Notes under the pieces: generated by a model | What the model was told of the DNA's origin: nothing | What the model saw: only the letters and a program-made list of their open reading frames with translations | Databases searched by the model: none | In this document: piece after piece, positions 36,440 through 49,584 of the stretch | How the letters are laid out: every line of letters starts with the position of its first letter | Position numbering within the stretch: position 1 is the stretch's first letter | Position numbers and translations under genes: made by a program | Source: Neocallimastix lanati (nom. inval.) | Lineage: Eukaryota > Neocallimastigomycota > Neocallimastigomycetes > Neocallimastigales > Neocallimastigaceae | Assembly: GCA_016946835.1 (NCBI GenBank) | Contig: JACVTC010000006.1 | Coordinates: 64,001 to 128,000, forward strand | DNA: 64,000 bases | Direction: 5' to 3'

Positions 36440-38272
36440 TTAAAATAAAATAAAGGCGGCTTCCGCCATTTTCTTATCATCATTAATTGCTTGTGGATTA
36501 ACACAAATTAATGGAATAAAAGTTTTTCTTTTCTCTAAGGATAAATAGTAAGCTAAACTTAATGGTTCTTCAACATATATTAAATTTTTTACTTTTTCAT
36601 AAGTTTTTATGTTTTCTACGAGTCTAAGATATTCTTTTTGATAGTTCGTCATTTGATAATTCTTAATATATTCTTCAACTTTTTCATCTGTATTCTTCTT
36701 TTTCTTTAAGAATAAGAAGGATTTACTATCATTCTTTATTTTCTTTTTCATTTCATGAAGTGGAAGTGGCTTTTTTACGATTTTAAGGATATCTTTTTCT
36801 TCAAGTTGATTAACTAATTCATTAGCAGTGACTCCCTCATTATTTTTTATTTCCATATCACATTGATAATAGGCTAATAAATTAACAGCATATTTATATC
36901 TTAATTTAATAGCATAATGCATGGCTGTATTACCTAAATCATCTTGATGATTAATATCAGCTTTACGAAGTTCAACACCATTAATATTTTCTAAAAATCC
37001 TAATTTAGTAGCTATAATAAGAGTATCTTCATTTTTTTGATTAACATGATTTATACTTTTTTCATTCACAAGATTACTGAAAACCGTTGTGTTATTATTA
37101 ATTATAGCATAAATTAATAAATTATTTCCTTCCTTATCAACATATTGGGTATCAAAAGTTTTGTTTTTAACGAATTCTTTAATTAATATATGTTCTTTAT
37201 CATCAATGAAAGTAGAAAGAAGTGAAGCATTCACTCCATGCTTATTTTTAATGGAAAGATCAACATTAGGGTAATCTGAAAGAATAAAACTAGTAGTGAG
37301 GTAATCTTCTATCATCATGAAATACATTATAGGAGTATTACCATCATCATCAATTGGTATATTGAAATCACATCCGGGATAAACAAGAGTAGCAATCATC
37401 ATAGAACCAAAGAAACTAATCTTGAATTTCTTCTCACTATTATTAATATAATATTTATTTTTAACAAATAAATCTTGATATTTTTTGATGATTAATGAGA
37501 CAAATGATTCATTATTATTATAATTATAGTAGTTAATATCGAATTGTTTTGTCTTAAGGATACGAGTGACTATCTTAAACTCTTCATTTTCTAATAAATA
37601 CATAACGGCATTTCTTCCTGCCTTATCAACAATATCTAAATCAATATTAGATAATTTTATTATTTGTTCAACCGCTCTAATATAACCATTCTTAGCGCAA
37701 TAAAGAAGTACAGTATCTCCATCATTATTTTGATGATTGACATCAATTTTTGAATAAAGTAGTCTTGTAAAAGTATCATTTTCATCATTATTTATGGCAT
37801 GGAAAAGGGCATTTTCGCCATTTTTATCAGTAAGATGAATAAAATCATCATTATCTTTAATTAATTCTTTAACAACAAAACTTAAACGTCGATTGCCTGC
37901 GGCATGCATTAAAGCAGTCATTCCATTTTCATCTTGAATATAATAATTAATATCCATAGTTAATAACCATTTTAAAGCATTACTATTATTAGCTTTACAA
38001 GCATTAATGAATATTTCACTATATTTAAAATAATTGAGAACTTCATCAAATAATTTATGTTTTAATACCTTTTCAATTAACTTGAAGGAATCATTATTAC
38101 TTAATATGATATCATTCAAATTATTTACAAAATGTTCTATATGATATGGTTTTTCATTATTTTGAAAATATAATTGAATTAATTTTTGATTACTTTCAAT
38201 TGTTTGAATACAATCTTCATTTTTATTTTTTATTTGAGATAATAAAATCTTTTCAAATTCAGAGTATTCCAT
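36440..38272 (-). CDS. Ankyrin-repeat protein, 610 residues
   Basis: An intronless minus-strand gene. Ankyrin repeats run from about residue 85 to 500. Examples are ENGMTALMHAAGNRRLSFVV, KNGENALFHAINNDE, NDGDTVLLYCAKNGYIRAV, KAGRNAVMYLLENEE, DDGNTPIMYFMMIED, EGNNLLIYAIINNN and LGNTAMHYAIKLRYKYAVNL. Each follows the G-x-T/N-A/P-L-x-x-A pattern and is followed by D-I/V-N/D hairpins. Ankyrin stacks bind protein partners, and the partner here is unknown. The C-terminal 110 residues are Lys-rich and helical, with no catalytic motif, and end AEAAFILF. There is no signal peptide or membrane segment, so the protein is probably cytosolic. Immediately upstream of the ATG (38275-38360) lies a TTTTG-type repeat (CAAAA on the coding strand) in the presumed leader or promoter. 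Confidence 0.85.
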   Translation of the reverse strand: MEYSEFEKILLSQIKNKNEDCIQTIESNQKLIQLYFQNNEKPYHIEHFVNNLNDIILSNNDSFKLIEKVLKHKLFDEVLNYFKYSEIFINACKANNSNALKWLLTMDINYYIQDENGMTALMHAAGNRRLSFVVKELIKDNDDFIHLTDKNGENALFHAINNDENDTFTRLLYSKIDVNHQNNDGDTVLLYCAKNGYIRAVEQIIKLSNIDLDIVDKAGRNAVMYLLENEEFKIVTRILKTKQFDINYYNYNNNESFVSLIIKKYQDLFVKNKYYINNSEKKFKISFFGSMMIATLVYPGCDFNIPIDDDGNTPIMYFMMIEDYLTTSFILSDYPNVDLSIKNKHGVNASLLSTFIDDKEHILIKEFVKNKTFDTQYVDKEGNNLLIYAIINNNTTVFSNLVNEKSINHVNQKNEDTLIIATKLGFLENINGVELRKADINHQDDLGNTAMHYAIKLRYKYAVNLLAYYQCDMEIKNNEGVTANELVNQLEEKDILKIVKKPLPLHEMKKKIKNDSKSFLFLKKKKNTDEKVEEYIKNYQMTNYQKEYLRLVENIKTYEKVKNLIYVEEPLSLAYYLSLEKRKTFIPLICVNPQAINDDKKMAEAAFILF

Positions 38273-38274
38273 TT

Positions 38275-38365
38275 TGTTTTGTTTTTGTTCTGTTTTGTTT
38301 TTGTTCTGTTTTGTTTTTGTTTTGTTTTTGTTTTGTTTTTGTTTTGTTTTTGTTCGGTTTTGTTC
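38275..38365 (-). repeat. TTTTG/CAAAA repeat in the leader of the ankyrin gene
   Basis: About 90 bp of GTTTTGTTTTT and GTTCTGTTTTG units directly upstream of the ankyrin start. On the coding strand it is a C-A-rich, structure-poor leader. The plus-strand open frame through it encodes only Phe/Val/Leu/Cys repeats. Confidence 0.7.
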
Positions 38366-39005
38366 TGTTTTAGAAAAAATATTAATGTATAATTATAATT
38401 ACTATTAGAGTTTGTTTTATTATTAATTAATATAAATTTTTATTTTATTATTCAAATAAAGTTTATTTAATTTTTCAAAGGATTAAAAAATTCCAGAAAA
38501 TTTTTCAATACTTATATACTTCTTATTTTCTTTTTTTTTTTTTTTTTTTTATTTTTTTTTTTTTTTTTTTTTTTTAATTTTTTTTTTTAATTTATAATTT
38601 AATTTAAATTCATAATTTTATTTTTTTTTTATTATTAAATTAATATTAATGAATATATAAATAAATAGATCATATATTAATATTTATTAAATATTTATTA
38701 TGACACCATTTATTTTCATTATGAATTTATGATATAATATAAATAAAAACTTTAATAAATACAAAATATTGTGTAAAATTGTAAATAAAATATATATATA
38801 TATATAGTAATTCTATCCCTTCATGAAACTAACAAGGAGAAACGAATATTCCTTTTGCAAAATATACTAAAAAAAAAGTAATAACTAATAATAATAATAA
38901 TAATAATAATAACAATAATAATAATTAAAATAATTAGAATAATAATATTATTTTCTTTTTGTTTTAGGAGGAAATTATTAGATTATAAATACATTTAGAT
39001 GGAAC

Positions 39006-39061
39006 TAAGGTTCTATCCTGGTTGTTAGTCCGTGAATTATTGTACATCCTGGTTCGATCCC
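39006..39061 (+). other. tRNA-like A/B-box relic
   Basis: The B-box-like GGTTCGATCCC (39051-39061) is preceded at about tRNA spacing by TAAGGTTCTATCC. The arms do not pair into a full cloverleaf, so this is at best a tRNA relic or a SINE head. Confidence 0.25.
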
Positions 39062-39616
39062 GCCCTTTGACTATTTTTCAGATTTTCCTCACAAGAGGTT
39101 TTTACTGAATATAGTGGTTAGGGTACAGGTAAATATATATATATATTATTAATAGAAAAGATATTGTACATAACCGTGGAAGAGGGTTGCGCAAGTTCTA
39201 TCATTATTTATATGGGGATTATTAACATTTGGGTACATAATTTCATGTGTCCATGTAGATATATTCAACTAAATTGCAATCTTTCTGATGTATATGCATT
39301 TGCCAAAGGGAGCTAGTACTTATCATAATGGGTTAAGTTATATTATCCTCTCTTCAAAAGTAACTCTGAAAAAAAGTGTAAAAAAAAATCTCAGAAATAA
39401 ATATATGTTAAATTGCCAATACTGAATACTCAGTATGGCTCTCTAACTGATATACATATTCGAAAATAAAAAAAATTAATATATTGTAATATTAATAATA
39501 AATAAATCACAATGTATTAATATAAAAGCATTTAATTTAGAATAATTAACTCTTCATTATAAATTATATAAATGTTAATAAAGTTGTCATAATGATAAAT
39601 CCTTAATTCCCGACTC

Positions 39617-39758
<142 letters not shown>

Positions 39759-40689
39759 TTATTTATTATTATTATTCTATAATTATTATTTATTATTTAT
39801 TATTTATTATTATTGCTGTTATTATTTATTATTTACTCTACTTATATAATTATTATTAGTAGTAAATATTTATAGAGATTGATATTTATTATGATGGATG
39901 GTGGAAATAAAAAAAATAATAATTAAAGTTTTCACTATATAAAAAGATTTTTATTGGTATAAAAATTAAATTAAATTATAAAAATAATGAAATAATAATT
40001 TATAAAAATTGATATCCAATATATAATAAATAGAATCCAATATAAATAATAAATTAAATCCAATATAAGTAATATATTTAATCCAATATAAATAATATAT
40101 TCTTATATTACATTAAATTTTTTTCATTATGGATGAAAAAATATTGTTCATTATTTATTATTTATTATTTATAATTTATTATATATTATTTATAATTTAT
40201 TATTTATTATTCAATTATATTATTATTTAATTTTATTTAATTATTTATTATTTATTATATATTATTTAATATTTAATATTTAATATTTAATATTTATTAA
40301 TATTTAATATTTAATATTTAATATTTAATATTTATTATTCATTATTCATTATTATTTATAATTTATTATTTAATTATTCAATTATTTATTATTTATTATT
40401 TATTATTTATTTATTATTCTATTATTTATTCTATTATTCCATTATTTAATATTTTAATCTTAAACTTAGCAATAACTAATTGAAAAAAAAAAAAAAAAGG
40501 ATAAAAAAACAAAACAAAACCAAAGAAAAAAAAAAAAAATTAATAAAATTCACTTTTTTTTATTTTTTATATATAAAATCCTTAAAAAAAAAAAAAAAAG
40601 GGAATTCTTATTCCGGATTAGGATTTGAATTGATGATCTGAAAGAAAATTCTTGGTCTTCTTCTTTAGAGGTATTGGACCCTGCTAACT

Positions 40690-40852
40690 AACCTGTCTTA
40701 ACTGCATTTTTTTGTGCATTGACGCTCCTTGGTTAGTTTGAGCTTAGCTTATATACCCATACCTTCGAAATAACCATCTTTGTCAAAGTACTAGCCCTTA
40801 GGTATATTTTAATTTTTATAAAGAGAGAGCTGCAGGTCGAACCAAGAAGGGC

Positions 40853-40888
<36 letters not shown>

Positions 40889-41035
40889 AAATCACTAGAA
40901 ATGATTTGATTAATTAAACAAAAACATCCAAAACATCTAAAAACAATCCCATACTTCTTTTATAATTTAAATCAATAATATCTGCATCTCTTCCTCCATG
41001 AAAGGAAAGTTATATCATCGGTTCTGTATTACCTA
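40690..41035 (-). mobile_element. LINE-like 3' end, copy B
   Basis: The minus strand reads HGGRDADIIDLNYKR and then decays. The non-coding part down to 40690 (AACCTGTCTTA, GACGCTCCTTGGTTAG, AGTACTAGCCCT, AAAGAGAG on the plus strand) is clearly related to 52485-52765. It is cut at about 41035, beside a TTTA array, as expected of a 5'-truncated copy. A poly-T run interrupts it. Confidence 0.45.
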
Positions 41036-41040
41036 TATAT

Positions 41041-41087
<47 letters not shown>

Positions 41088-41247
41088 TTTTAATTTTATG
41101 GCCAATACTACATTTACCATTTAATTTTTTTTTTTTTTTTTTTTTTTAATTTTTGTTCTTGTTTTGCTGTTGCTAATCTTTTAAACTTTTAAATATCTTT
41201 TTTATTTTTTACTTATATTTTATTTTTTTTATTAATTTGCCTTTATA

Positions 41248-41293
<46 letters not shown>

Positions 41294-41874
41294 TATTATT
41301 ATTAATTTGCCTGTATATTTTATTTATTTATTTATTTAGAATTGTCATTCAAAATATGTCATGTTAAATATTTATTATTTCCATTTTTTAAAAAGTGATA
41401 ACCACTCTATTACATAATCTAAAAATAAATAAATAGAAATATATATTTTATGTACAAATATTTTATATGTTATATACCTCATACAAAACAAACAAACAAA
41501 CAAACAAACGAAAAAAAAAAAAAAAAGAAAAAAATAAAATAATAAAAAAATAAAAAAAAAATTTTTTTTAAAATTATTTTTAATTATTTTTATTTATTTA
41601 TTTACTTATTTACTTATTTTTTTAGGTGTAATTTTTGTTATAATTTTACTAAAATTGTATATTATTTAATTAATAAGTTAATAATATATATATGATATAT
41701 GGATAAAATATTCATAGATAATAATTTTTTTTTTTGTTTTTTACATTTAAAACCTTTTTTTTTTTTTTTTTTTTTTTTTAAGTAAACTTAAAAAATTTAC
41801 ATAATAAAAAAGGTCTTTTAAATTAATTATTATATTATAAATAATAACATATTGTAAATATCTATTTTATATTT
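41036..41874. other. AT-rich region downstream of chitin synthase
   Basis: A TTTA array (41038-41090), poly-T (41127-41148 and 41757-41779), an ATT array (41255-41292) and a CAAA repeat (41490-41510). No gene is seen. Confidence 0.65.
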
Positions 41875-44397
41875 CTAATTTAACATATTATCAATAAGGT
41901 AGTAAGAGCTACCAATGAAACGAACCAAACTCAAAATAGCAACAGACCAGAAAATGAAAGTAAGGAATACATTGTTATTTTGTAAATCATTTTTCCTGAA
42001 GTTGAACTTTTCAATAAGGAATGGATGAACCACCTTATCCATAATATCATTCATAAGAACAATTAATAATAAGTTACATGAAATCCATAAAAGTACAAGA
42101 TTAGTACGGAAGTTCTTCTTATCATCATCTTGTTTGGTAGTTTCATCACGCTTAGCTTTTACCTTAACTTCCTTTCTCTTAATATCAACAATTAATTTTT
42201 CATAACGTTCATCTAAGGAACTTTGAGTTGGAAGTTCAACGGAAATCTTTTCACCTGGATTAATCTTAACAGTATTACCAGTTGGAGCTATAGTGTTATC
42301 ACCTTTAGTACCCCATGAAACATCGTGAGTGTTACAGAAGGCATAAACCATTAAAATATTAACAAATGAAGGTAACATAAGCATATATTGAATGAAAGAA
42401 GTAATCATATGCCATGGTTGACCATGGAGAAGAGAAGCACCAAAGTAGAGACCATATGTAGACATTAATGATATAACAATGTTTCTGAAACTTGGAATGG
42501 CTAATTTTTCAATGAAAGTCTTACTACTGTCAGAGAATGACATGTATACAGTATATCCAGCCATGACGAGCATAAACAACATAATGAAAGCAAACAAATA
42601 GATACAAAGTAAATATAATCTCTTTGAACCTTGTGGTCTGTTACCTAATGAACAAATGAAAATAGTAATCATAGCGAAAAGATAAAGTTCCTTTAATACA
42701 GACATAAGTGGTTTACCATATTTACCGAAAACACCATCATCTTCTTTGGTAGCAGTTTCACCAAGGAAAAGGAAACAAAGATAGAAGTTAGCAACATTGA
42801 ACCATGAAAAGATTAAATTAATAAGATTATAAACATATTCAACAGTAAGAGCAAGCTTTCTTAGACTAGAGTGATTAGTGGAATAAATCTTAGACCAGTT
42901 ATAAGATGAATAAACGGCAGCGAAGAAAGAACCATTTAACCAACGACGACGTTGTGAAATGAATTCTGGAATATTATCTGGTACATCAGTTTCAGCCTTA
43001 GCAGCCTTAACATACTTTAAAATCCATTTACAATTCTTCTTAGCAACCAATTCAAAACATAAAATTCTATCTTCGGCAAGATACATGTTACTCTTGAACA
43101 TATTACCACCTTCATGTAACTTTTCACCCTTGAAGTAGGCATATAATGGACCCTTCTTACCTTCAGCAGTATCATAATTTTGTAGAGCCTTGTAACGGTA
43201 GGCAGAGAAAGCACCTGGTAATACAGAAATGTAACCAAATACAGATTCAAGTGGCTTATCTAAAATATTACTAATCTTATATTCAAAGTTTTGGGTTGCA
43301 ACTAAAGGATTAATTAAATTCTTACAACTTTTACCTAATTGACAATAAATTTCACCACATGCACCACCAACATTAGGATTAGAATCGAAAGCTTTCCATA
43401 ATTGGTAAATAGAATCATGAGTTGGCTTTGTACCAACATCAATAAGAACACAAACTTCTGGTTTTAAAATTCTTCCAAAAGCATTAAAGAACCAACGATG
43501 ACTGTTAATTTTCTTTTGATTCTTTTCTTTTAAACAGAAAATAACTTGGACTGGAGTATAACCCTTATCTGGACCACATAAATTCATATTTTCATCAAAA
43601 CAAGTTTGGACTGTGTATTCAAAAATATGAGCAGTTACATCTTTACCATTGACTTGATTTTTCATAACATCCTTTTGGTAAACACCCATAACTTCTAAAG
43701 AATCTAATACCTTAGAATTAATCTTTTTTCTACCATCAGAAACAATACATACAACAATATTTTGCCAACCTTGTTTTGTCCACTTATGTTTATTTTCACG
43801 ACACATATAACCAATATTTTTCATTACTGAAGTCATAGAACGGGCGAATAATACTTCATCTTCATTATACATAGTTAATACAATAAAAAGTTCAGTTCTT
43901 CTGTTCCAAATCTTTTGACGTAAAGTAAAATTATCTTCTAAAAAGGTATCTGGATCCTTACAAGTAGCAGCGGTATATCTACAATAACCAAATTCTTCTG
44001 ATTTACCATCAAATACACCATTCTTAATAACATTCTTTGAAACTGGACAGTTAACAACATAATTACCCTTATATAATTCAACAGAAATTTGAGTTTTCTT
44101 TTGTCTTACTTGAGTAGTAGTGGTAGTTGTAACCTTTGAAGTAACAGAAATATTTGGTCTTTGTCCATTTGGTCCATTACTAACTTGGTAAGCACCATTA
44201 TTCATATTTGGTCTTGGACTATTTGGATTAAATTGAACATTCGGTCTTTGATTGTTCATTGGCATATTATTCATTGGTCTTTGATTATTCATTGGCATAC
44301 TGTTCATTGGTCTTTGATTCATATTTGGTTGATATTGTGGATTAGGTTGACCACCCATTGGTCTTGGCATGTTATAATTTGGATTCATACCGGACAT
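41875..44397 (-). CDS. Chitin synthase, division I type
   Basis: A plasma-membrane family 2 glycosyltransferase that extends chitin from UDP-N-acetylglucosamine. It has 840 residues and no intron. A Pro/Met/Asn-rich N-terminal tail (about 1-85) with PMNN(M/S)MPMNNQRP-type repeats precedes the Chitin_synth_1N region (about 105-165). The catalytic core then follows: FIVLTMYNED (about 171-180), VCIVSDGR (216-223), VLIDVGTKP (317-325), VLPGAFSAYR (392-401), AEDR (441-444, general-base region) and QRRRWLNGS (482-490), the product-binding signature. About six to seven membrane spans fill the C-terminal 320 residues, with a charged cytosolic loop around 735-775. The QRRRWLNGS form and the absence of a myosin or cytochrome b5 domain place it in classes I-III. 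All key residues are intact. Codons are clearly less AT-biased than the flanks, as expected for a well-expressed gene. Confidence 0.95.
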   Translation of the reverse strand: MSGMNPNYNMPRPMGGQPNPQYQPNMNQRPMNSMPMNNQRPMNNMPMNNQRPNVQFNPNSPRPNMNNGAYQVSNGPNGQRPNISVTSKVTTTTTTQVRQKKTQISVELYKGNYVVNCPVSKNVIKNGVFDGKSEEFGYCRYTAATCKDPDTFLEDNFTLRQKIWNRRTELFIVLTMYNEDEVLFARSMTSVMKNIGYMCRENKHKWTKQGWQNIVVCIVSDGRKKINSKVLDSLEVMGVYQKDVMKNQVNGKDVTAHIFEYTVQTCFDENMNLCGPDKGYTPVQVIFCLKEKNQKKINSHRWFFNAFGRILKPEVCVLIDVGTKPTHDSIYQLWKAFDSNPNVGGACGEIYCQLGKSCKNLINPLVATQNFEYKISNILDKPLESVFGYISVLPGAFSAYRYKALQNYDTAEGKKGPLYAYFKGEKLHEGGNMFKSNMYLAEDRILCFELVAKKNCKWILKYVKAAKAETDVPDNIPEFISQRRRWLNGSFFAAVYSSYNWSKIYSTNHSSLRKLALTVEYVYNLINLIFSWFNVANFYLCFLFLGETATKEDDGVFGKYGKPLMSVLKELYLFAMITIFICSLGNRPQGSKRLYLLCIYLFAFIMLFMLVMAGYTVYMSFSDSSKTFIEKLAIPSFRNIVISLMSTYGLYFGASLLHGQPWHMITSFIQYMLMLPSFVNILMVYAFCNTHDVSWGTKGDNTIAPTGNTVKINPGEKISVELPTQSSLDERYEKLIVDIKRKEVKVKAKRDETTKQDDDKKNFRTNLVLLWISCNLLLIVLMNDIMDKVVHPFLIEKFNFRKNDLQNNNVFLTFIFWSVAILSLVRFIGSSYYLIDNMLN

Positions 44398-46506
44398 ATT
44401 ATATTAATCTTTTAAATTTAAAAATTACATTTATTTATATTAATATATATTATCAAATAATATATATATTTAATAATATATGATCCTTACCTTTTATTTA
44501 TTAATAATAAAAAAACTATATTCAAGTATTTGTTATTTATAAATCTACAAATATTATATTAGTTATATAAATATTACTTTAAATATACAGAGTGATTGTA
44601 AATTTATATATAATATTCTTTTTTGTTTATTTTTTTCTAATCTATTTATACAATTCTTAATCCTATTATTTAAGAGTATTTTAAAATAAAATTAAAAAAA
44701 AAAAACTATATTTTTATCTACAACAATTATTTCTATTTCTTGCTTTTGAAATAATATATTTTTACTATAAATACAATTTTAATCTTAAAATATATATATT
44801 TTATTTAAAGAACTATAAAATAATTATTTTTATTTACTTTTTGATAGGGTTCTAATTTCAATTTTAATAAAATTATAATAAGAATAAATAATATTATTTT
44901 AAAAAAAAAAAGTTTTTTCAATAATAATAATAATCTAGATCGAACGTTAATTTATTATTATTATTTTGTTTATTTTGAGCTTTTTTTTTTTTTCTTTTTT
45001 GTTTATTAGTTTATATAACTTTTAATAAAATATATAAAAATTTTTTCACTATTTAAATCTCTTTCGCTAAATTATTCTTTTTATATACAGCCTCTCTTAA
45101 TTAAAAAAAATTTTTTTTTTAAACAAATTAAAGAAAAATATTTTTTTATATATTTTTTATTATATATTTTTAATAAAAAAATTTTAATTAAATTATTTAT
45201 TTAATATATTACTTATATATATTATTATTTACATAGTAATATAATATAATATATTGTGATTGAATAAATGATTTATTTAAAATAATACTAACTTAGAAAT
45301 TTCTTAAAACAAAGTCTTTTGTGTAATTGATTTTCCAATAGTTTACAGATTAATATTATTAATATATTAGAATTAATTAAATATAAAACTGTCATAAATT
45401 ATAATATATTTGTTTCATATATAAACAAAAATAAAATAAATTTAAATAATATAATTTTTAACATAAATACACAGAAAAAAAAATAACCGTTCTACAGGCT
45501 TTTCTATTTGACTTAAATACATATTAATTAGAGTTAGTATAACCATTAATTGGATTATATTTTTAATTTTAAATTTACATATAATTTAAATATATTTTTA
45601 TATATTATTAGTATATTACATTATATAATACATCTTTTATATATATTAAAATTTCAATTTTTAATCTAAAAACTCAATTTATACTATTATACTTTATTCC
45701 TTTTTTATGCACATACTAATTAATATATTTATATAATATTCAACTACATTATTAAATACAATATTATATTTTATATTATATATATATCAACTTTATTTAT
45801 TAAGTTGATATATAATATAATTAAAAAATTTATAAAATATATTAATGTACAACTAAAAATACATAAAACACATGTAATGTGTCATATAATAAATACATTA
45901 TAATGTAAATTATAATGTATAGTTTTTAATACACTAATCAATATAAAGAAATTTTTAATAATATATAAATAAACAAATAGTAAATAACTAATAATAAATA
46001 ATAAATATATAATGAATAATATCTAATAAATTATAAATTATAATAAATCTTAAATAATAAATAATAAATATTATAATGAATAATGAATAATTAATATTAT
46101 AAATAAATAATTATATTTGAATAATAAATAAAATAATAAATATAATAAATAAATAATAAATATAATAAATAAATAAATAATAAATATAATAAATAAATAA
46201 TAAATAGTAAATAATAAATAAATAATTATAATTGAATAATAAATAAATAATATATATTTGAATAATAAATAAATAAATAATAAATATAATAAATAAATAA
46301 TAAATAGTAAATAATAAATAAATAATTATAATTAAATAATAAATAATGAAATAATAAATAGTAAATAATTATAATTGAATAATAAATAGATAAATAAATA
46401 ATAATTAAATAATAAATAATAAATAATAAATAATAAATAGTAAATAGTTATAATATTGAATAATAAATAATAAATAACTAAATAAATATATATAATAATT
46501 AAATAA

Positions 46507-46573
<67 letters not shown>

Positions 46574-48585
46574 CAAATAGTTAATAGTTATAATGTTGAA
46601 TAATAAATAATAAATAAATAAATTAATATTTATATAATAATAATTAAATAATAAATAATTATATTTGAATAATAAATAAATAAATAAATAAGTAATAATT
46701 AAATAATAAATAATGAAATAATAAATTGTAAATAATTATAATTGAATAAATAGATAAATAAATAATAATTAAATAATAAATAATAATTAAATAATAAATA
46801 AATAAATAAATAATAAATAAATAAATAAATAAATAAATAATAATTAAATAATAAATAATAATAATTAATAATTGAATAGCAAATAATAATAATTAATCAT
46901 TAATTATTAAATAATTATAATATATTTGTTTTTTAAAAAGATAAATCTATTAATTTAAATGTTATAAATATAAATATATTAATTACTATTATTTATGTTA
47001 TTATATTATAAATTACTATTTATTATTTTTTCTTTACCTACTTTAATATAAAAATAAGTAAATTAATTTGATATATATATACATATAAAAAAAAAAAATT
47101 TCGAATTCTTTCAATTCTTTTATAGTTTATAAGAATTTAACATTAACCATGAGATAAACCTTATATTTATTTTAACCTGCTTTTCTGCCACAAAATTTTT
47201 AATAAAGTGTTGTTGAGTTGAATAAGGAAAAAATTATTTTTTTGTTTTTTCTTTGTTTTTTCTCTTTTTTTTTTTTATTTTATTTTTTTTTAAATAATGA
47301 AATAATATTGAGTTACTGAAAAAATAAATTTTATGAAATATTCTATTACATAAAAATATTCTGATTATTCATAATAGTTTATATTATAAAAAACAAATTT
47401 TATATTAATTTATATTTTTTATTTTTAAAATATATATTATTTCTTAAAGTTTAAAAATAATTACAAGACTAATAATTTAAATGAAAAATAAAAAAAAAGT
47501 CTACAAAACTAACCATGTGAAAAAATAATATCTAATGAAAAGGAAATTTCTTTCCAGTATGGTTTAGAAAAGAAAAAAGAAATAAAAAATAATAAAATTT
47601 TTAGAAATTTAAAAAAAAGAATAAAAAAATAAAATTTATTATAGTAATAGTATCAATCTAATGAAAATAAAAAGAAAGCCGTTTTTTATTAATAGATGCA
47701 AATAATCTGAAGGATAACTTTTATAGCAAATAACAAAAGTATAAAAATAATATTATAAGGTTCAAGATAATGTTATAAAAATTTAAATTAGTTTTATTAA
47801 ATACAGTCTATGTGTTTAAAACTAAATTATCTTGAATAGATATTTGAAATAGACTATTGATTAAATAATCATAATCATTAATAAATGAACAAATATTATA
47901 AATAAGATAATGAATAAATGAATGAATAAATATTTTTAATTCAAAAAAATTATTTAAAAATATTTAAAATTTTATATTTATTATTTAATACTTTTAAATA
48001 TAAAAATTTCTTTAATTATTTATATTTTAAAAAATTAATATTTATAATAAATGATATTAAACTGCTGTTAATAAAATAATATTTATAATAAATTATTATT
48101 AATAATTTTATATAATCAATAATTTGTGAATTATATCATACAGTTAATAATTGTTAATGTATACAAATATAAATATTTTACTAATATATAAAATGTCAAT
48201 TTTTGATTTTTTTAATAATATATGTGATTTTTCCATTAATAATTTAATAAAATGTTGTACAAATTTTGTAAAATATAATTGAGCTTTGTATAAAAGTAGA
48301 AAGTCCAGCATTTGACATACTTAATTACGAGTACATATTGTTGAATTATGTTATTCACAAAGATCTTGTTTTTTATAAATAAAATATTTAGTGGGATTAT
48401 TTCCTTTTTCTTTTATTATAAAAAATTTTTTATTTCATAAAAATGAAATGTATATAATAAAATTGAATAATGAGTTAAGGAAAAAGTTAAATCTAAAAAT
48501 CTAAACAATATATCTAAAATTATCTAAAATAATAATATAATATTTTTAAATATTTTTCAAAGTAATTAAATAAAATTGACCAATA
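44398..48585. repeat. AT-rich region with a long AAAT/AAT satellite
   Basis: The presumed chitin synthase promoter lies at 44398-45100, where no clear TATA box can be chosen in so AT-rich a sequence. A roughly 900-bp array of AATAAATAATAAATAAAT units with TAATTATAATTGAATAATAA spacers fills 45960-46860, including a pure AAAT run at 46508-46573. The stretch 47100-48500 is AT-rich and without an open frame. Confidence 0.65.
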
Positions 48586-48689
48586 TTATTTATATGCGTT
48601 ATAATACATAATCACATTTGCTAAAGGACCAAGAATAATACCAATCAATGATAAATAGGTAATATATTTAGTGATTTCAAATATATTAT
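48586..48689 (-). CDS. Possible last exon of a small membrane protein
   Basis: The minus strand reads NIFEITKYITYLSLIGIILG, then PLANVIMYYNAYK and TAA, after an AAATTTAG acceptor-like site. It is a Leu/Ile-rich membrane span with flanking charged and tyrosine residues, unlike the low-complexity peptides around it. About 130 nt upstream, an ATG at 48817 opens MKGPFNVIWIIWILFIIH, another hydrophobic start. The phases of the visible GT donors do not join the two directly, so a middle exon or another model is needed. No family is recognised. Confidence 0.35.
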
Positions 48690-49532
48690 CTAAATTTAAT
48701 ATATGTTTTTTTTTTTTTTTTTTTTTTTTTTGATTTTTATTATTATGAAAAAAATAAATTCTAATGAATTATAAACAAAATCCATATTATCCAAATCACA
48801 TTAAAAGGTCCTTTCATTATTTTTTTTTTTATTATATATATATTAATGTCTTTTTTTTTTTTTTTTTTTTATATTACTTATATATTTGAAAAATAAAAAT
48901 AAAATTAAAATATAAGTAATAAAAAAAAAAAAAAAAAAAAAAAAATAATAATAATAATAATAATAATAATTTCAAAGTAAAAGGTTTTCAATTTTTTTAA
49001 TTTTTTTTAATGGTTTCATTTATTTCATTAACATTATTTTTTATATTTTAATTTTTCATTATTTTAATATTTTTCAAAACATATTTTATTGTTTCAGAAG
49101 TTCTCTCTGACATTTCCTGTTCTTTGTTGTATTTTATGTGGTTATAAAATTCTTCATTTTCGTTCTCCTCAAGAATTGATGAGGTTTTAAATACAATATG
49201 ACTAATATTATTATAATCCCAAAACCAAATTCAAAATTAATGGACATTATTAAATAAAGCATAGTGTTCTGTAATGTTATAATCCATATAATTGTTATTT
49301 TTCTTATTTTTTTTTTTTATATAATTATTTTTACTATTTATTATTTTGTCACTAATAAAGCACCTCCATTTCTCTCTTTATATATATATACATATATATA
49401 TATATAATCTCTTAAATTGAGTTAAAGATTAAAAAAATTTTTAATACAACTTTATGTAATTATTATAATCATCATCATCATTATAATAAAATTAATATAT
49501 AAATAATGTAAATATAAAAGTAGAGTTAACAA

Positions 49533-49584
<52 letters not shown>

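Noticed and set aside
38146-38373. Plus-strand Phe/Val/Leu/Cys-rich frame
   Set aside because: It is antisense to the ankyrin gene start and the TTTTG repeat in its leader.
40606-40680. Possible tRNA on the minus strand
   Set aside because: It has a T-loop-like ATTCAAATC string, but the acceptor, T and anticodon stems do not pair.
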